A DNA stretch of 56,716 nucleotides from 38-11 sp964539975 (GTDB lineage Bacteria > Bacillota > Clostridia > Tissierellales > Dethiosulfatibacteraceae), in NCBI GenBank assembly GCA_964539975.1, contig CAZIKK010000016.1:1-56716 (forward strand), in the 5' to 3' direction. Every line of letters begins with the position of its first letter. The first letter of the stretch is position 1. Shown here piece after piece: positions 43,858 through 51,946 of this stretch. A program made the translations under genes and the position numbers. The notes under the pieces were generated by a model. It saw only the letters and a list, made by a program, of their open reading frames with translations, searched no databases and had not been told where the DNA came from.

Positions 43858-44932
43858 AACAATCGCATCCACTAGAAGCTTCCACAGAGGCGTGCTTGTC
43901 ACAATGGCAATAGGCACATCTTTGCGCTTTGAAGTGGATAAGATCCACATCAGAAGATAGAAAACCTGGTTTGGCAGGTTCATGAGCCATTAAATCGGTG
44001 CTCAGGTATTTTTTGTTGTCATCAGGAAAAACGGTGACCACCACTTTATCCGGCCCAATTTGATTTTGGGCTTCCAAAGCAGCAATGAAATTGGCACCAG
44101 AAGAAATACCCACACCTAGACCCAACTCTCTAGCTAATCTTTGAGCCATAATGATGGCATCTCCATCATCCACTTGAATGATGGCATCCAATTCAGCTAG
44201 ATTGACAATATCAGGAATAAACTCATCGGATATGCCTTGGATACGGTGTTTTCCAACCTTATAACCAGTGGACATGGTAGGAGAGTTGCTGGGTTCCATG
44301 GGATGTAGCAAAATATCCGGATTGTTGCTTCTCAAATAGCGACCAATGCCCATGATGGTGCCGCCTGTTCCTACTCCCGCAACAAAACAATGCGGGACTA
44401 AACCCTGTCCGGTCAACTGTTGCCAGATTTCAGGGCCAGTGGTATGGTAGTGGGCATCGCAATTATGCTCATTGGAAAACTGTCTAGGCAGAAACCCATG
44501 AGGCAATTCTTGAGCCAGCTTTTCCGACAATTCAATGCTGCCTAAGAACCCGCCTTGATCCTTGGAGACCAATTGAATGTCTGCGCCAAAACTTTTAATG
44601 AGATTGATCCGTTCTTGGCTCATCCAATCTGGCATAAAGATGGTGACAGGATGTCCCAAGGCCCGACCAATAGCAGAAAAAGCAATGCCCGTATTGCCGC
44701 TGGTGGCTTCAACAATGGTGGAGCCTGGACGAATGGCCCCGTCGGCATAGGCTTCCTTTAAAATATATAAAGCCATGCGATCTTTGATGCTGCCTGTTAG
44801 GTTGTAGTGCTCCGCTTTCACATAAATAGTGCGGGGAGCGCCTTTATACAGGAAATGTATTTCCAATAAGGGGGTTTTGCCGATCATGCAAGACAAAAAT
44901 CGGAACTGTGTTTTGGTGAATGGTTGACTCAT
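43844..44932 (-). CDS. Cysteine synthase-like PLP enzyme with Cys-rich C-terminal tail
   Basis: The protein has 362 residues. The fold-type II pattern is clear: Lys in NLTGSIKDRMA (PLP lysine), EATSGNTGIAF, and the phosphate loop GTGGTIMGIGRYL. It is of the CysK/cystathionine beta-synthase family. After the normal end (about residue 330) there is a 30-residue tail with six Cys and a His (RCAYCHCDKH ... GCDCFTKC), which could bind a metal or serve as a sulfur site. The start at 44932 follows AAGGAGG. It overlaps the convergent PAP2 gene at its 3' end. Confidence 0.9.
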   Translation of the reverse strand: MSQPFTKTQFRFLSCMIGKTPLLEIHFLYKGAPRTIYVKAEHYNLTGSIKDRMALYILKEAYADGAIRPGSTIVEATSGNTGIAFSAIGRALGHPVTIFMPDWMSQERINLIKSFGADIQLVSKDQGGFLGSIELSEKLAQELPHGFLPRQFSNEHNCDAHYHTTGPEIWQQLTGQGLVPHCFVAGVGTGGTIMGIGRYLRSNNPDILLHPMEPSNSPTMSTGYKVGKHRIQGISDEFIPDIVNLAELDAIIQVDDGDAIIMAQRLARELGLGVGISSGANFIAALEAQNQIGPDKVVVTVFPDDNKKYLSTDLMAHEPAKPGFLSSDVDLIHFKAQRCAYCHCDKHASVEASSGCDCFTKC

Positions 44933-45019
44933 GAAAGACCTCCTTGTATCAAATGTCAATGAAGTTTTTAGCATTATATAGCAAAACGGAGAAAGATAAA
45001 AGCTTTTTGTTTCAATTTC

Positions 45020-45039
45020 GTAACCCGAATGTAATATTA
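45020..45039 (+). promoter_or_regulatory. Shared motif upstream of the first S-layer gene
   Basis: GTAAC-N4-ATGTAATATTA lies 80 bases before the start codon, and exactly the same pattern with the same 4-base gap occurs before the second S-layer gene (47397-47416). A common promoter or regulator site is likely; no standard -35/-10 pair fits well. Confidence 0.55.
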
Positions 45040-45118
45040 TGTTGACAAAAATGGATTATACTAGTCACAACACCAAGTATTCTTGTTGAATACGGTAAAT
45101 GTGAAAGAAGTGAGTGAA

Positions 45119-47389
45119 ATGAAAAAGATCATCCTGCTAATTTTATTGGTTTTAGCATTGACAAGTATAACCGGTTTTGGCGCAACATTCTCAGACATCA
45201 GTGGAACCCCCTACGAAGAGGCGGTTTCATTTTTGCATGCCTTCGAAATCGTGGATGGCTTCCCGGATGGGTCTTTCCGTCCCGATGAAACGGTCACCCG
45301 AGCCCAGGTAGCCAAGATGACGACGATTATGATGGGATACAAGGATTTTGTTGCCAATATGGAAAGCACTTATACAGATATGACCAACCATTGGGCATCC
45401 CGATACGTGGATGTGGCCAATGCTTTTGACATCGTGCATGGGTATTTGGATGGCACATTTGGTCCCGATGACAACATCACCTACTCAGAAGCGGTGACCA
45501 TGGTGGTTCGAACTTTAGGGTACACCGATGCCAGCTTGCCAGGCAACTGGCCCTTTGACTACTATGTAAAAGCAGGGGATCTTGGCATTGTTAAAGATAT
45601 ACCCATCACAGCTGGTGCCGCTACTCGAGGAGATGTGGCTTTGATGATCTATCGCGGGTTGTTTCAAGAATACGGAACGGTAAATAATGGACAAATCTGG
45701 CAATCTAGCAACAAAACCATGTTGTCAAAATTGGGAAGCGAAAAAACAGTAGCCATTACGCCTCAGCTGGTGACACAGTATCAAGACCAAATGGATCTAA
45801 GTCCTTACCTATATTATTCAGGGGTGCTTTATTTTAACAAGGAATCTCGACCCATATACTTTAAAAACATCAACAGCCAAACCTATGAAGGGGTAGTAAA
45901 AGCCATCACAGGTCAGACCATCATTGTAGAAGACCCCAACGGCAACCGAAAACCTTTTGGCGTCAATGGCACACCCATTACCTTCAACCAAGCAAAAGGA
46001 ACGATTAGCAGCTTGCAAAATGCCCATGTAAAAGTGGTGTACGAAACCCAGAACAACCAAGAAGTGGTAAACGGGGTCATTGCCACAAAAGTGACAGACA
46101 TAGCCCTTGTCACAGAGCCTTACCAAGGAGGCAACCGATTCAATGGGTGGGCATTGCCCATGAATGGCAACCAAGTGAATGGGGATAAAATCCAAGTTTC
46201 AGGAGCTGCCGAAGAACTGAGCGAAATCAGAGCCAACGATGTGGTTTACGTTTATGAAACAGAAGAACCGTCAAACCAAAAAAGCCACCTTTCTATTCAT
46301 GTTGTCAGAAATCGAGTAGAAGGAACATTGACAGAAACAGGCAACAACACCGTCAACGGCTATAGCATCATAGCAGGAAGACGCTACAACCACAGCGAGA
46401 TCTACACACCTGTTAATCCATTTGCGCCAGGCTACTATGTGGAAGCTTACCTGGACGCTTTGGGCAACGTGGTACAATATCGGGTGATAAGAGATATGCA
46501 ACAACCTAACCAATATGGATTGATTCTGTCACTGGCTCAACATACAGACCCTCAGTTGTTCCAAATCAGCCTGTTGGACAATGCCGGACAAGCTAGACAA
46601 TACACCATCAGTCGCGAAACCGCCATCCAACAAAATCTGGCGTCGGGACAGGTGATCCAATACAGTCTTAGAAATACCACCATTACCAATGTGGCCAGAC
46701 GAACCCTAGAAGCATACGACGGCAGCTACAATGCCACCACTGGTTATTTGGTCAATGCCGATGCTATCATCAACACCAACACCATCCTGTTTCACAAAAG
46801 CAATGGGAGCTGGACAAAAATGAGCCAAAACCAATTGGGCGAATTTGTGAAAGGCCGAATCATCAGGAATACCGGAGGCAACTACGTAGAATTCATGTTG
46901 CTGGACGAAGGCATACGGGTGACTTATCCCAACACCCTTTACGGGGTGATTCGAGACAATGCCATGGTACTGGACGCGAATGGAGACCGGGTTCACAAAT
47001 GGACGGCTTATGTGGATGGAAACACCGACACCCTATACAGCAGCAGTGGCAAAACAGAATCTTTGGAATCATGGAACCAATCCAAAGGCCAACTCGTCAA
47101 AATAACCATGGCCCAAGATCGAGTCACTGGTTTTAGTGTTCTCAAACCAGAAATAGACTTTGCGCCTATTGAAAGGGTCTATGACAGCAACTTGTTGCGG
47201 GTGCAAGGGACCTTTTATGAATACAGCCAACAAGCCGTCATCTATGAAGGCGTAAAAACCGACACGGGTTATACCGTAGTAGGCACGCTGACAAAAGACG
47301 ACATTGCCACAGGCGATTGGGTCCGTCTCTACGACCTCTACGGCAACTATGACGGCATTATGGATATCTTGATTGTCATCAAACCATAA
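45119..47389 (+). CDS. S-layer protein with N-terminal SLH domains, paralogue of the next gene
   Basis: The protein has 756 residues. A signal peptide (MKKIILLILLVLALTSITGFGA) is followed by SLH repeats in the first 200 residues (FPDGSFRPDETVTRAQVAKM; YLDGTFGPDDNITYSEAVTM). The remaining 550 residues are beta-rich modules with recurring short turns such as GVVKAITGQTIIVEDPNG and end YDGIMDILIVIKP. The layout and module style match the following gene. The start at 45119 gives a normal signal peptide; the ribosome site is weak. It uses ordinary codon choice, unlike the next gene, and is probably a minor surface protein. Confidence 0.9.
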   Translation: MKKIILLILLVLALTSITGFGATFSDISGTPYEEAVSFLHAFEIVDGFPDGSFRPDETVTRAQVAKMTTIMMGYKDFVANMESTYTDMTNHWASRYVDVANAFDIVHGYLDGTFGPDDNITYSEAVTMVVRTLGYTDASLPGNWPFDYYVKAGDLGIVKDIPITAGAATRGDVALMIYRGLFQEYGTVNNGQIWQSSNKTMLSKLGSEKTVAITPQLVTQYQDQMDLSPYLYYSGVLYFNKESRPIYFKNINSQTYEGVVKAITGQTIIVEDPNGNRKPFGVNGTPITFNQAKGTISSLQNAHVKVVYETQNNQEVVNGVIATKVTDIALVTEPYQGGNRFNGWALPMNGNQVNGDKIQVSGAAEELSEIRANDVVYVYETEEPSNQKSHLSIHVVRNRVEGTLTETGNNTVNGYSIIAGRRYNHSEIYTPVNPFAPGYYVEAYLDALGNVVQYRVIRDMQQPNQYGLILSLAQHTDPQLFQISLLDNAGQARQYTISRETAIQQNLASGQVIQYSLRNTTITNVARRTLEAYDGSYNATTGYLVNADAIINTNTILFHKSNGSWTKMSQNQLGEFVKGRIIRNTGGNYVEFMLLDEGIRVTYPNTLYGVIRDNAMVLDANGDRVHKWTAYVDGNTDTLYSSSGKTESLESWNQSKGQLVKITMAQDRVTGFSVLKPEIDFAPIERVYDSNLLRVQGTFYEYSQQAVIYEGVKTDTGYTVVGTLTKDDIATGDWVRLYDLYGNYDGIMDILIVIKP

Positions 47390-47396
47390 CCCCTTT

Positions 47397-47416
47397 GTAA
47401 CAGACATGTAATATTA
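47397..47416 (+). promoter_or_regulatory. Shared motif upstream of the main S-layer gene
   Basis: GTAAC-N4-ATGTAATATTA, 80 bases before the start codon, identical in layout to the motif at 45020-45039. Confidence 0.55.
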
Positions 47417-47497
47417 GGGAGAAGGTTAACTGATAAGATAAGAATGTAAGTATGCGGGATTCCGCAGAAAATAAAAAAATTTAGGAGGAACAAAGAC

Positions 47498-49891
47498 ATG
47501 AAGAAGATTCTTTCATTAGTACTAGTCATCGCATTAGTACTAGGATCATTCAGCTTCGCGTTCGCTGCTCCAGTTTTAACTGACGTTGCTGGCGAAGATT
47601 ACGAAGAAGCTGTATCAGTTCTGACTGCTCTTGGTGTGGTTACTGGATATCCAGATGGCACATACAAAGCAGAAAGAGTTGTCACAAGAGCTGAAATGGC
47701 CAAGTTATTGGTTGAAGCCCTTGGATATGGACAACTCGCAGGTGGAACGGCTCCATTTAGTGACACAGCAGGTCACTGGGCAGCTGGTAGCATCGGTTTG
47801 GCATCAGGTATCGAATTGGTACAAGGATACCCAGATGGTACATTCAAGCCAGATGCAACCGTTACTTTTGACGAAGCGGTTACTATGATTCTTAGAGCAT
47901 TGGGTTACACCGATGAGTCTTTAAGAGGCGCATGGCCAACAAACTACAAGATCAAAGCAATCGATCTTGGTCTATACGATGACACAACAGCTCAAGCTGG
48001 TGGCGCGGATAGAGGAAATGTTGCCATTATGTTGTTTAACGCTTTGAACGCATCTCAAGTTGAAGTTAAAGATGGCGTTGCAACAGAAGTAAGCAGAGAC
48101 GGTAGAGTACAAAAGCTGATAGACAAAGTTGGCGATTTCAAAACTGCTACAATTTCAACAGATGATCTTGACGACATGGATTCAGCAATTGACTTAATGC
48201 CTTACTTATATCATGAAATCGAATATTATGAAAACAAAGCAGGCGAAGTGGCTTATGTTTCTAAATTGGTTTCAAAAGAGTATGTAGGTGTTGTAGTTGA
48301 ACCATCAGCTAGTGGAAAACTAAAAGTTGAAGATGCAGCAGAGAAAACAAAAGAGTTCAATGTTACGTCAGCAACAGCTTTATTCTTTAATGGAGATGTA
48401 GCAGATGAGACTGAGATAACTGACTTGGCAACTAATAGAACGGCTGAAGTTCGAGTTGTTTATGACAGTGACAATGTTGTCAAAGGTGTCGTAGCTGAGC
48501 AATCAAGAGTTGTAAGAATTGTTCAAGAATACAGCTCAAGAACACCACTTAGACTTAATGGTCTTGGTACGGGTAGAATAGACCTTCCATCAGATGATGG
48601 GGACTTAGATCTTGATAGTTTGATAGTAACGGGTGCAGTTGATACACTTCAAGAAATTGAAGAAGATGACATCGTGCATGTTTATTCTGCAGATGGAGAT
48701 TCAAAAGTGAAGTTGCTAGTTGTTAGAAATACAGATTCAGGTAGATTTACGCAAAGAAACTCAGCTACAAGAGGTGTTTTTGGTGGAAAAACTTACAATC
48801 TTTCAAGATACGAAGGTAGAACAGCTGACTTAACAACAGGTCAATTAGGCGATACATTCGACCTTTACTTGGATAAAGATGGTAGAATTTTCTACATGGA
48901 AGAATCTAGCACAGAAACAACAGAAACGTATGCCGTTTATATCAACCAAGCTCCAGGAAAGATTGATAGTGACGAATTTGACGATGAAGACACGGTGGTC
49001 GATACTTATCCAAGAATTCGAGTATTCACGGAAGGTGGAGATGTTGTCATTTATTCTCTAGCTGTAACGGTAGATGATTTGGAAGGTACAACCTCAACAA
49101 CACCAAAAGCATTTGGAGATGTTAAAGTTTATTTAGATGGAGACGACATTAAATTTGCAGAAATCTTAGACGGAAAAGATCTAGTTGAGATTGAAATAAA
49201 CAGCGACGGAAGAGTAACTAGTGTGACTAAAGTTACAGGAACATATGATGATTTTGACAAGGATGATATGCTTGTTGAAGATGTTTACGATGTGACAAAC
49301 AGCACAGTTATATTTAATGTATCAGACGATGATACGGCTAATTGGAGAGTTATTGCACCATCTTCTCTAGCAAATAATGCTAAAGGTAGTTTTGACTATA
49401 GTGGTTTCCGAGTAACAGCTATGACGGTAACTGAAGGACTTGAAACAGGAGACATTTACGCAGTCGTGACTTCAGTTGTTGACTATAGAGATGGAAGCAA
49501 GAACGTCAAGAAAATCACTGCATTGTTGAATGGTGTAGAAGTAGAGTACTTAACAAAAGCATTTGATGATGTTGACTATGATGTTGAAGACAAAGTTGTT
49601 GAGTTGACAATGGATGGAGACAGAGTGACTGATGCAAAAGCTGTGACAAGTGCTGCGGTAAAAGTTAACTCAATTGACAGTACTAGAATCAGACTTGATG
49701 ATGGGAAGATTTGGACCCTTGATTCAAATGTTGCAGTATACATCATCGATGATGGTGATTATACAGTTGGATCTTTAGCTGATGTATGGAAAGGCGACTG
49801 GGTTGAGCTATATCCAGAAGATAGCAATGGTGTCAAAGTAATCGTCTTGAACTTGGACGTACAAGCAGCATTAGAAGAAGCAGCAAGCTAA
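47498..49891 (+). CDS. Main S-layer protein; 5' exon of an alternatively spliced gene (unspliced form, 797 aa)
   Basis: Read straight through, it encodes 797 residues: signal peptide (MKKILSLVLVIALVLGSFSFAFA), three SLH repeats to about residue 185, then acidic beta modules. AGGAGG precedes the ATG. Codon choice (many T- and A-ending codons) differs from its neighbours and suits very high expression. The TAA at 49889-49891 lies exactly 8 nt before GTGCG (49897-49901), a group II intron boundary. Splicing between 49888 and 49889 would remove the stop and join ...EEAAS to downstream exons in frame, as in the Clostridium tetani S-layer gene. The unspliced mRNA makes the short form. Confidence 0.93.
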   Translation: MKKILSLVLVIALVLGSFSFAFAAPVLTDVAGEDYEEAVSVLTALGVVTGYPDGTYKAERVVTRAEMAKLLVEALGYGQLAGGTAPFSDTAGHWAAGSIGLASGIELVQGYPDGTFKPDATVTFDEAVTMILRALGYTDESLRGAWPTNYKIKAIDLGLYDDTTAQAGGADRGNVAIMLFNALNASQVEVKDGVATEVSRDGRVQKLIDKVGDFKTATISTDDLDDMDSAIDLMPYLYHEIEYYENKAGEVAYVSKLVSKEYVGVVVEPSASGKLKVEDAAEKTKEFNVTSATALFFNGDVADETEITDLATNRTAEVRVVYDSDNVVKGVVAEQSRVVRIVQEYSSRTPLRLNGLGTGRIDLPSDDGDLDLDSLIVTGAVDTLQEIEEDDIVHVYSADGDSKVKLLVVRNTDSGRFTQRNSATRGVFGGKTYNLSRYEGRTADLTTGQLGDTFDLYLDKDGRIFYMEESSTETTETYAVYINQAPGKIDSDEFDDEDTVVDTYPRIRVFTEGGDVVIYSLAVTVDDLEGTTSTTPKAFGDVKVYLDGDDIKFAEILDGKDLVEIEINSDGRVTSVTKVTGTYDDFDKDDMLVEDVYDVTNSTVIFNVSDDDTANWRVIAPSSLANNAKGSFDYSGFRVTAMTVTEGLETGDIYAVVTSVVDYRDGSKNVKKITALLNGVEVEYLTKAFDDVDYDVEDKVVELTMDGDRVTDAKAVTSAAVKVNSIDSTRIRLDDGKIWTLDSNVAVYIIDDGDYTVGSLADVWKGDWVELYPEDSNGVKVIVLNLDVQAALEEAAS

Positions 49892-49947
49892 TAAAAGTGC
49901 GAAACGTTGCTCTATAAGCCACTAGGCGAAAAGAGCGGAGGCACATG

Positions 49948-49974
49948 CAAAGGAGCAGTTTCACTGCTCCTTTG
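49948..49974 (+). other. Perfect 12-bp hairpin just inside the intron
   Basis: CAAAGGAGCAGT, loop TTC, ACTGCTCCTTTG, followed by TGTTCTCT. It may be a domain I stem, or a partial terminator that lets most transcripts end after the short S-layer form. The T-tail is broken, so termination would be incomplete. Confidence 0.6.
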
Positions 49975-50541
49975 TGTTCTCTAACTGTTTTATCAACACG
50001 ACAGGTGAAAAACCTGTCCGGAATCAACAGTCAAAGATTCTGGGTCTGAGCCCCCTGCACCGCAACCTGTACTGTCAAAGCAGGTTTGGTGAAGCCAGGT
50101 AAGGTCGTAACCGGTGGAAGTCCGGTGCGGGATTCTTTAAAAGATTGCTAAGGCAAGTGAAAGCGAATCCATAAACATGGGTCTTGTCAAAATCGTGTCT
50201 GCTGTTAAAATTAATCGTCAAGTCGTTTGCTTGGCAGACACCCGTCATCTTGAAATAGTTGGCGGACTGAGGTACAATTGGCTGTTAAACCTCGGTGAAA
50301 CAAGTCCTTAGTGGATGCCTAAGGCAATCAAAAATAGGGATAGATGAAACGGAACGTTTGATGCTGCATGAGGGGAGGGGGGACAGCCTCGAAGATCTTT
50401 GTGCGGGCTCAGCGGGTTCATAGTAGTGTAGATCTTCTGCCGTTTGGATACCTATGGCAACATGGGTAGAGGATAAAACAGAAGGGAGCGAAGGAACCCA
50501 GTCGATTAAGTGTGAATGCGCAAACCACGACAGTCGATGGA

Positions 50542-50575
50542 ACGCCGTATGCGATGAAAGTCGCACGTACGGTGT
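50542..50575 (+). ncRNA. Group II intron domain V, copy 1
   Basis: Exactly 34 nt: ACGCCGTA pairs with TACGGTGT, TGCGAT with GTCGCA, closed by a GAAA tetraloop, with the diagnostic 2-nt CG bulge on the 3' strand (50566-50567). The catalytic triad position reads CGC. Domain VI follows: CCTACAC (50579-50585) can pair with GTG-A-GG (50601-50605). Confidence 0.93.
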
Positions 50576-50595
50576 GGTCCTACACGAAAACTTAG

Positions 50596-50680
50596 GTTAG
50601 TGAGGAATGACAGATAAACAAGCTAACAAAGTAAGTGAGGAATGACATAAAATAAGCCCACTGCAGTTAGTGAGGAATGA
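50596..50680 (+). repeat. Three 15-bp repeats at an exact 35-bp period: candidate alternative domain VI ends and 3' splice sites
   Basis: GTTAGTGAGGAATGA occurs at 50596 and 50666, with GTAAGTGAGGAATGA at 50631; the spacers are unrelated 20-mers. The first copy is the 3' strand of domain VI of the intron, so the others look like duplicated acceptor sites. If splicing follows GGAAT, each starts a tiny exon in phase with the S-layer gene: GAC AGA TAA (DR), GAC ATA AAA TAA (DIK) and GAA TAT TAA (EY). The third copy can form its own hairpin, CC-CACT / AGTG-A-GG, with a bulged A. Confidence 0.75.
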
Positions 50681-50700
50681 ATATTAAGACAAAAAAAAGA

Positions 50701-50732
50701 AACCGAATGGGGATTTCCCCGTTCGGTTTTTT
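50701..50732 (+). terminator. Intrinsic terminator between the two domain V copies
   Basis: AACCGAATGGGG, loop ATTT, CCCCGTTCGGTT (12 bp including one T-G pair), then six T. It ends transcripts after the first three acceptor sites; only read-through reaches the second domain V and the long 3' exon. Confidence 0.92.
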
Positions 50733-50813
50733 ATGCGTCAAATGTAAAAAATATTGCCACGACTCATGAATTGTTGTATTCTGTAAATAGCGCATTCACA
50801 TAAAATCGATGGA

Positions 50814-50847
50814 ACGCCGTATGCGATGAAAGTCGCACGTACGGTGT
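50814..50847 (+). ncRNA. Group II intron domain V, copy 2
   Basis: Identical to copy 1 within a 46-bp block (50534-50579 equals 50806-50851). Its domain VI is different in sequence: CTTGT (50851-50855) pairs with ACAAG (50876-50880), followed by AATGAC, the same end as the first set. A second catalytic domain with its own acceptor is the arrangement reported for the alternatively splicing Clostridium tetani intron. Confidence 0.93.
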
Positions 50848-50883
50848 GGTCTTGTTATAACCTTAAACTGGGAAGACAAGAAT

Positions 50884-51294
50884 GACACTCCAACAGTTGT
50901 AGAACCAACAGGTCAATTTTTTGGAAAATCAATAGAAGAAGGCGGAGGCACAGCTGTTTTTGAAGTGGGCAATGGTGCCAGTGCTTACCTTGAAAACTAT
51001 AGTAGATGTTGTGGATCGATAGACGCTCCAGCAACGATACACGAGTATTCTACTGGGTGGATAGCTCATGGCTACAATACAATGGGTCTTACCAACTATT
51101 CAGGCACGATTGATAGCCTATCCGAAAGCTCGATAACCATAAACGGGACACCCCATGATATTGGAGAATACGGTGCTTTGGTATGGAGTTCCCTAGGGTA
51201 CTTAGATTATAGCCAATTGCAGACAGGTAACTCCGTTACGGTTTATATGAGTTCTTCTGGAGGCGTAGGATTAATTATTTTAAATGTAACTTGA
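50884..51294 (+). CDS. Long alternative 3' exon of the S-layer gene (136 codons, no start of its own)
   Basis: The frame is open from the second intron end to the TGA at 51292-51294. Spliced after GAAT it reads DTPTVVEPTGQFFGKSIEEG and continues for 136 residues; spliced three bases later it loses only the Asp. Both are in phase with the S-layer exon ending at 49888, giving about 933 residues in total. The first possible start, GTG at 50965, has no ribosome site. The PT-rich opening is a linker; the tail (GTIDSLSESSITINGTPHDI to LQTGNSVTVYMSSSGGVGLIILNV) repeats the small beta-module style of the S-layer protein. A terminator follows. Confidence 0.85.
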   Translation, partial: DTPTVVEPTGQFFGKSIEEGGGTAVFEVGNGASAYLENYSRCCGSIDAPATIHEYSTGWIAHGYNTMGLTNYSGTIDSLSESSITINGTPHDIGEYGALVWSSLGYLDYSQLQTGNSVTVYMSSSGGVGLIILNVT

Positions 51295-51306
51295 TAGGCA
51301 AGTAAC

Positions 51307-51340
51307 AAACCCCACTACACATGTTGTGTAGTGGGGTTTT
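51307..51340. terminator. Bidirectional terminator after the S-layer locus
   Basis: AAACCCCACTACAC, loop ATGTT, GTGTAGTGGGGTTT: a 14-bp stem with T-rich tail, between the long 3' exon and the convergent wrbA-like gene. Confidence 0.93.
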
Positions 51341-51343
51341 GCA

Positions 51344-51946
51344 TTAGATCTTTAATCTATTAGCGATTTCAATCAATCGTTTGGTCTGGTGAACCACAGC
51401 GGGTTTTACATCTTCAACGATTTTCCCATCTGAACCTTGAGAGGCCGATGTGCCATAGGGATTGCCACCAGCTTTAAAAATGGAATCGTCTGTGTAGCCG
51501 GTTGGAACGATAACGGCACCCCAGTGCATCATGGTGGTGTAAAGGGACAAAATAGTGGCTTCTTGACCCCCATGGGGATTTTGTGCCGAAGTCATGGCGC
51601 TGACCGCTTTGTTGACAAATTTGCCTTGAGCCCATAGCCCACCTTGTTGATCAATAAACTGCTTCATTTGTGAGGCCATATTGCCAAATCGTGTGGGGAC
51701 GCTAAACAAAATGGCATCTGCCCAATCTAGATCGTCTGAAGTGGCGACCGGAACAGAAGCTGTGGCCTCTACATTGGCTTTCCATGCGGGATTGGCATGG
51801 ATGGCTTTTTCTGGAGCCAATTCTTGAGCTTTGACGAGTCTCACATTAGCACCCGTTTCTTCTGCTGCTTCCTTGGCCCAACTAGCCAATTGGTAATTGA
51901 TACCGGTTGCACTATAATAAACAATGGTTAAATTGATAGGTTTCAT
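51344..51946 (-). CDS. wrbA: WrbA-type NAD(P)H:quinone oxidoreductase (flavodoxin-like)
   Basis: The protein has 200 residues, the normal length. Flavodoxin fold: phosphate loop YYSATGINYQLA, and the WrbA-typical FSVPTRFGNMASQMKQFIDQQGGLW and TSAQNPHGGQEATILS with HWGAVIVPTGYTD. It reduces quinones by two electrons using FMN in the cytoplasm. The start at 51946 follows AAAGGAGA; the upstream 14 codons lack a ribosome site. Monocistronic. Confidence 0.93.
   Translation of the reverse strand: MKPINLTIVYYSATGINYQLASWAKEAAEETGANVRLVKAQELAPEKAIHANPAWKANVEATASVPVATSDDLDWADAILFSVPTRFGNMASQMKQFIDQQGGLWAQGKFVNKAVSAMTSAQNPHGGQEATILSLYTTMMHWGAVIVPTGYTDDSIFKAGGNPYGTSASQGSDGKIVEDVKPAVVHQTKRLIEIANRLKI

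Larger units (their letters stand above)
49889..50883 (+). mobile_element. ORF-less group II intron with duplicated domain V-VI and several candidate 3' splice sites
   Basis: The boundary motif GTGCG is at 49897; the likely 5' splice site is 8 nt earlier, before the stop codon. About 640 bases of structured RNA follow with no reverse transcriptase frame, so a maturase must act in trans or splicing must be autocatalytic. A candidate EBS1, GCTTG (50229-50233), pairs with the last five exon bases CAAGC (49884-49888), which supports the shifted site. Domain V at 50542-50575 is complete. Candidate 3' ends, all GAAT before GA, are at 50608, 50643, 50678 and, after a second domain V, 50883. A GAAGATCT/AGATCTTC helix and a GCAA-capped hairpin (50447-50466) are internal structures. 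Confidence 0.85.

Noticed and set aside
49990..50140. Cobalamin riboswitch suggested by GGTGGAAGTCCGGTGCGGG-type sequence
   Set aside because: The B12 box is absent, no cobalamin gene is near, and the stretch lies inside group II intron domain I.
50285..50566. 93-codon minus-strand open frame inside the intron
   Set aside because: It lies over structured intron RNA, has no ribosome site and an implausible composition.
50596..50680. CRISPR-like mini-array (three repeats, 20-bp spacers)
   Set aside because: Repeats are only 15 bp, no cas genes are near, and the first copy is part of intron domain VI; duplicated splice acceptors explain the period better.
50965..51294. Independent small gene starting at GTG 50965
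   Set aside because: No ribosome site or promoter; the frame is open 27 codons further upstream to the intron end in phase with the S-layer exon.
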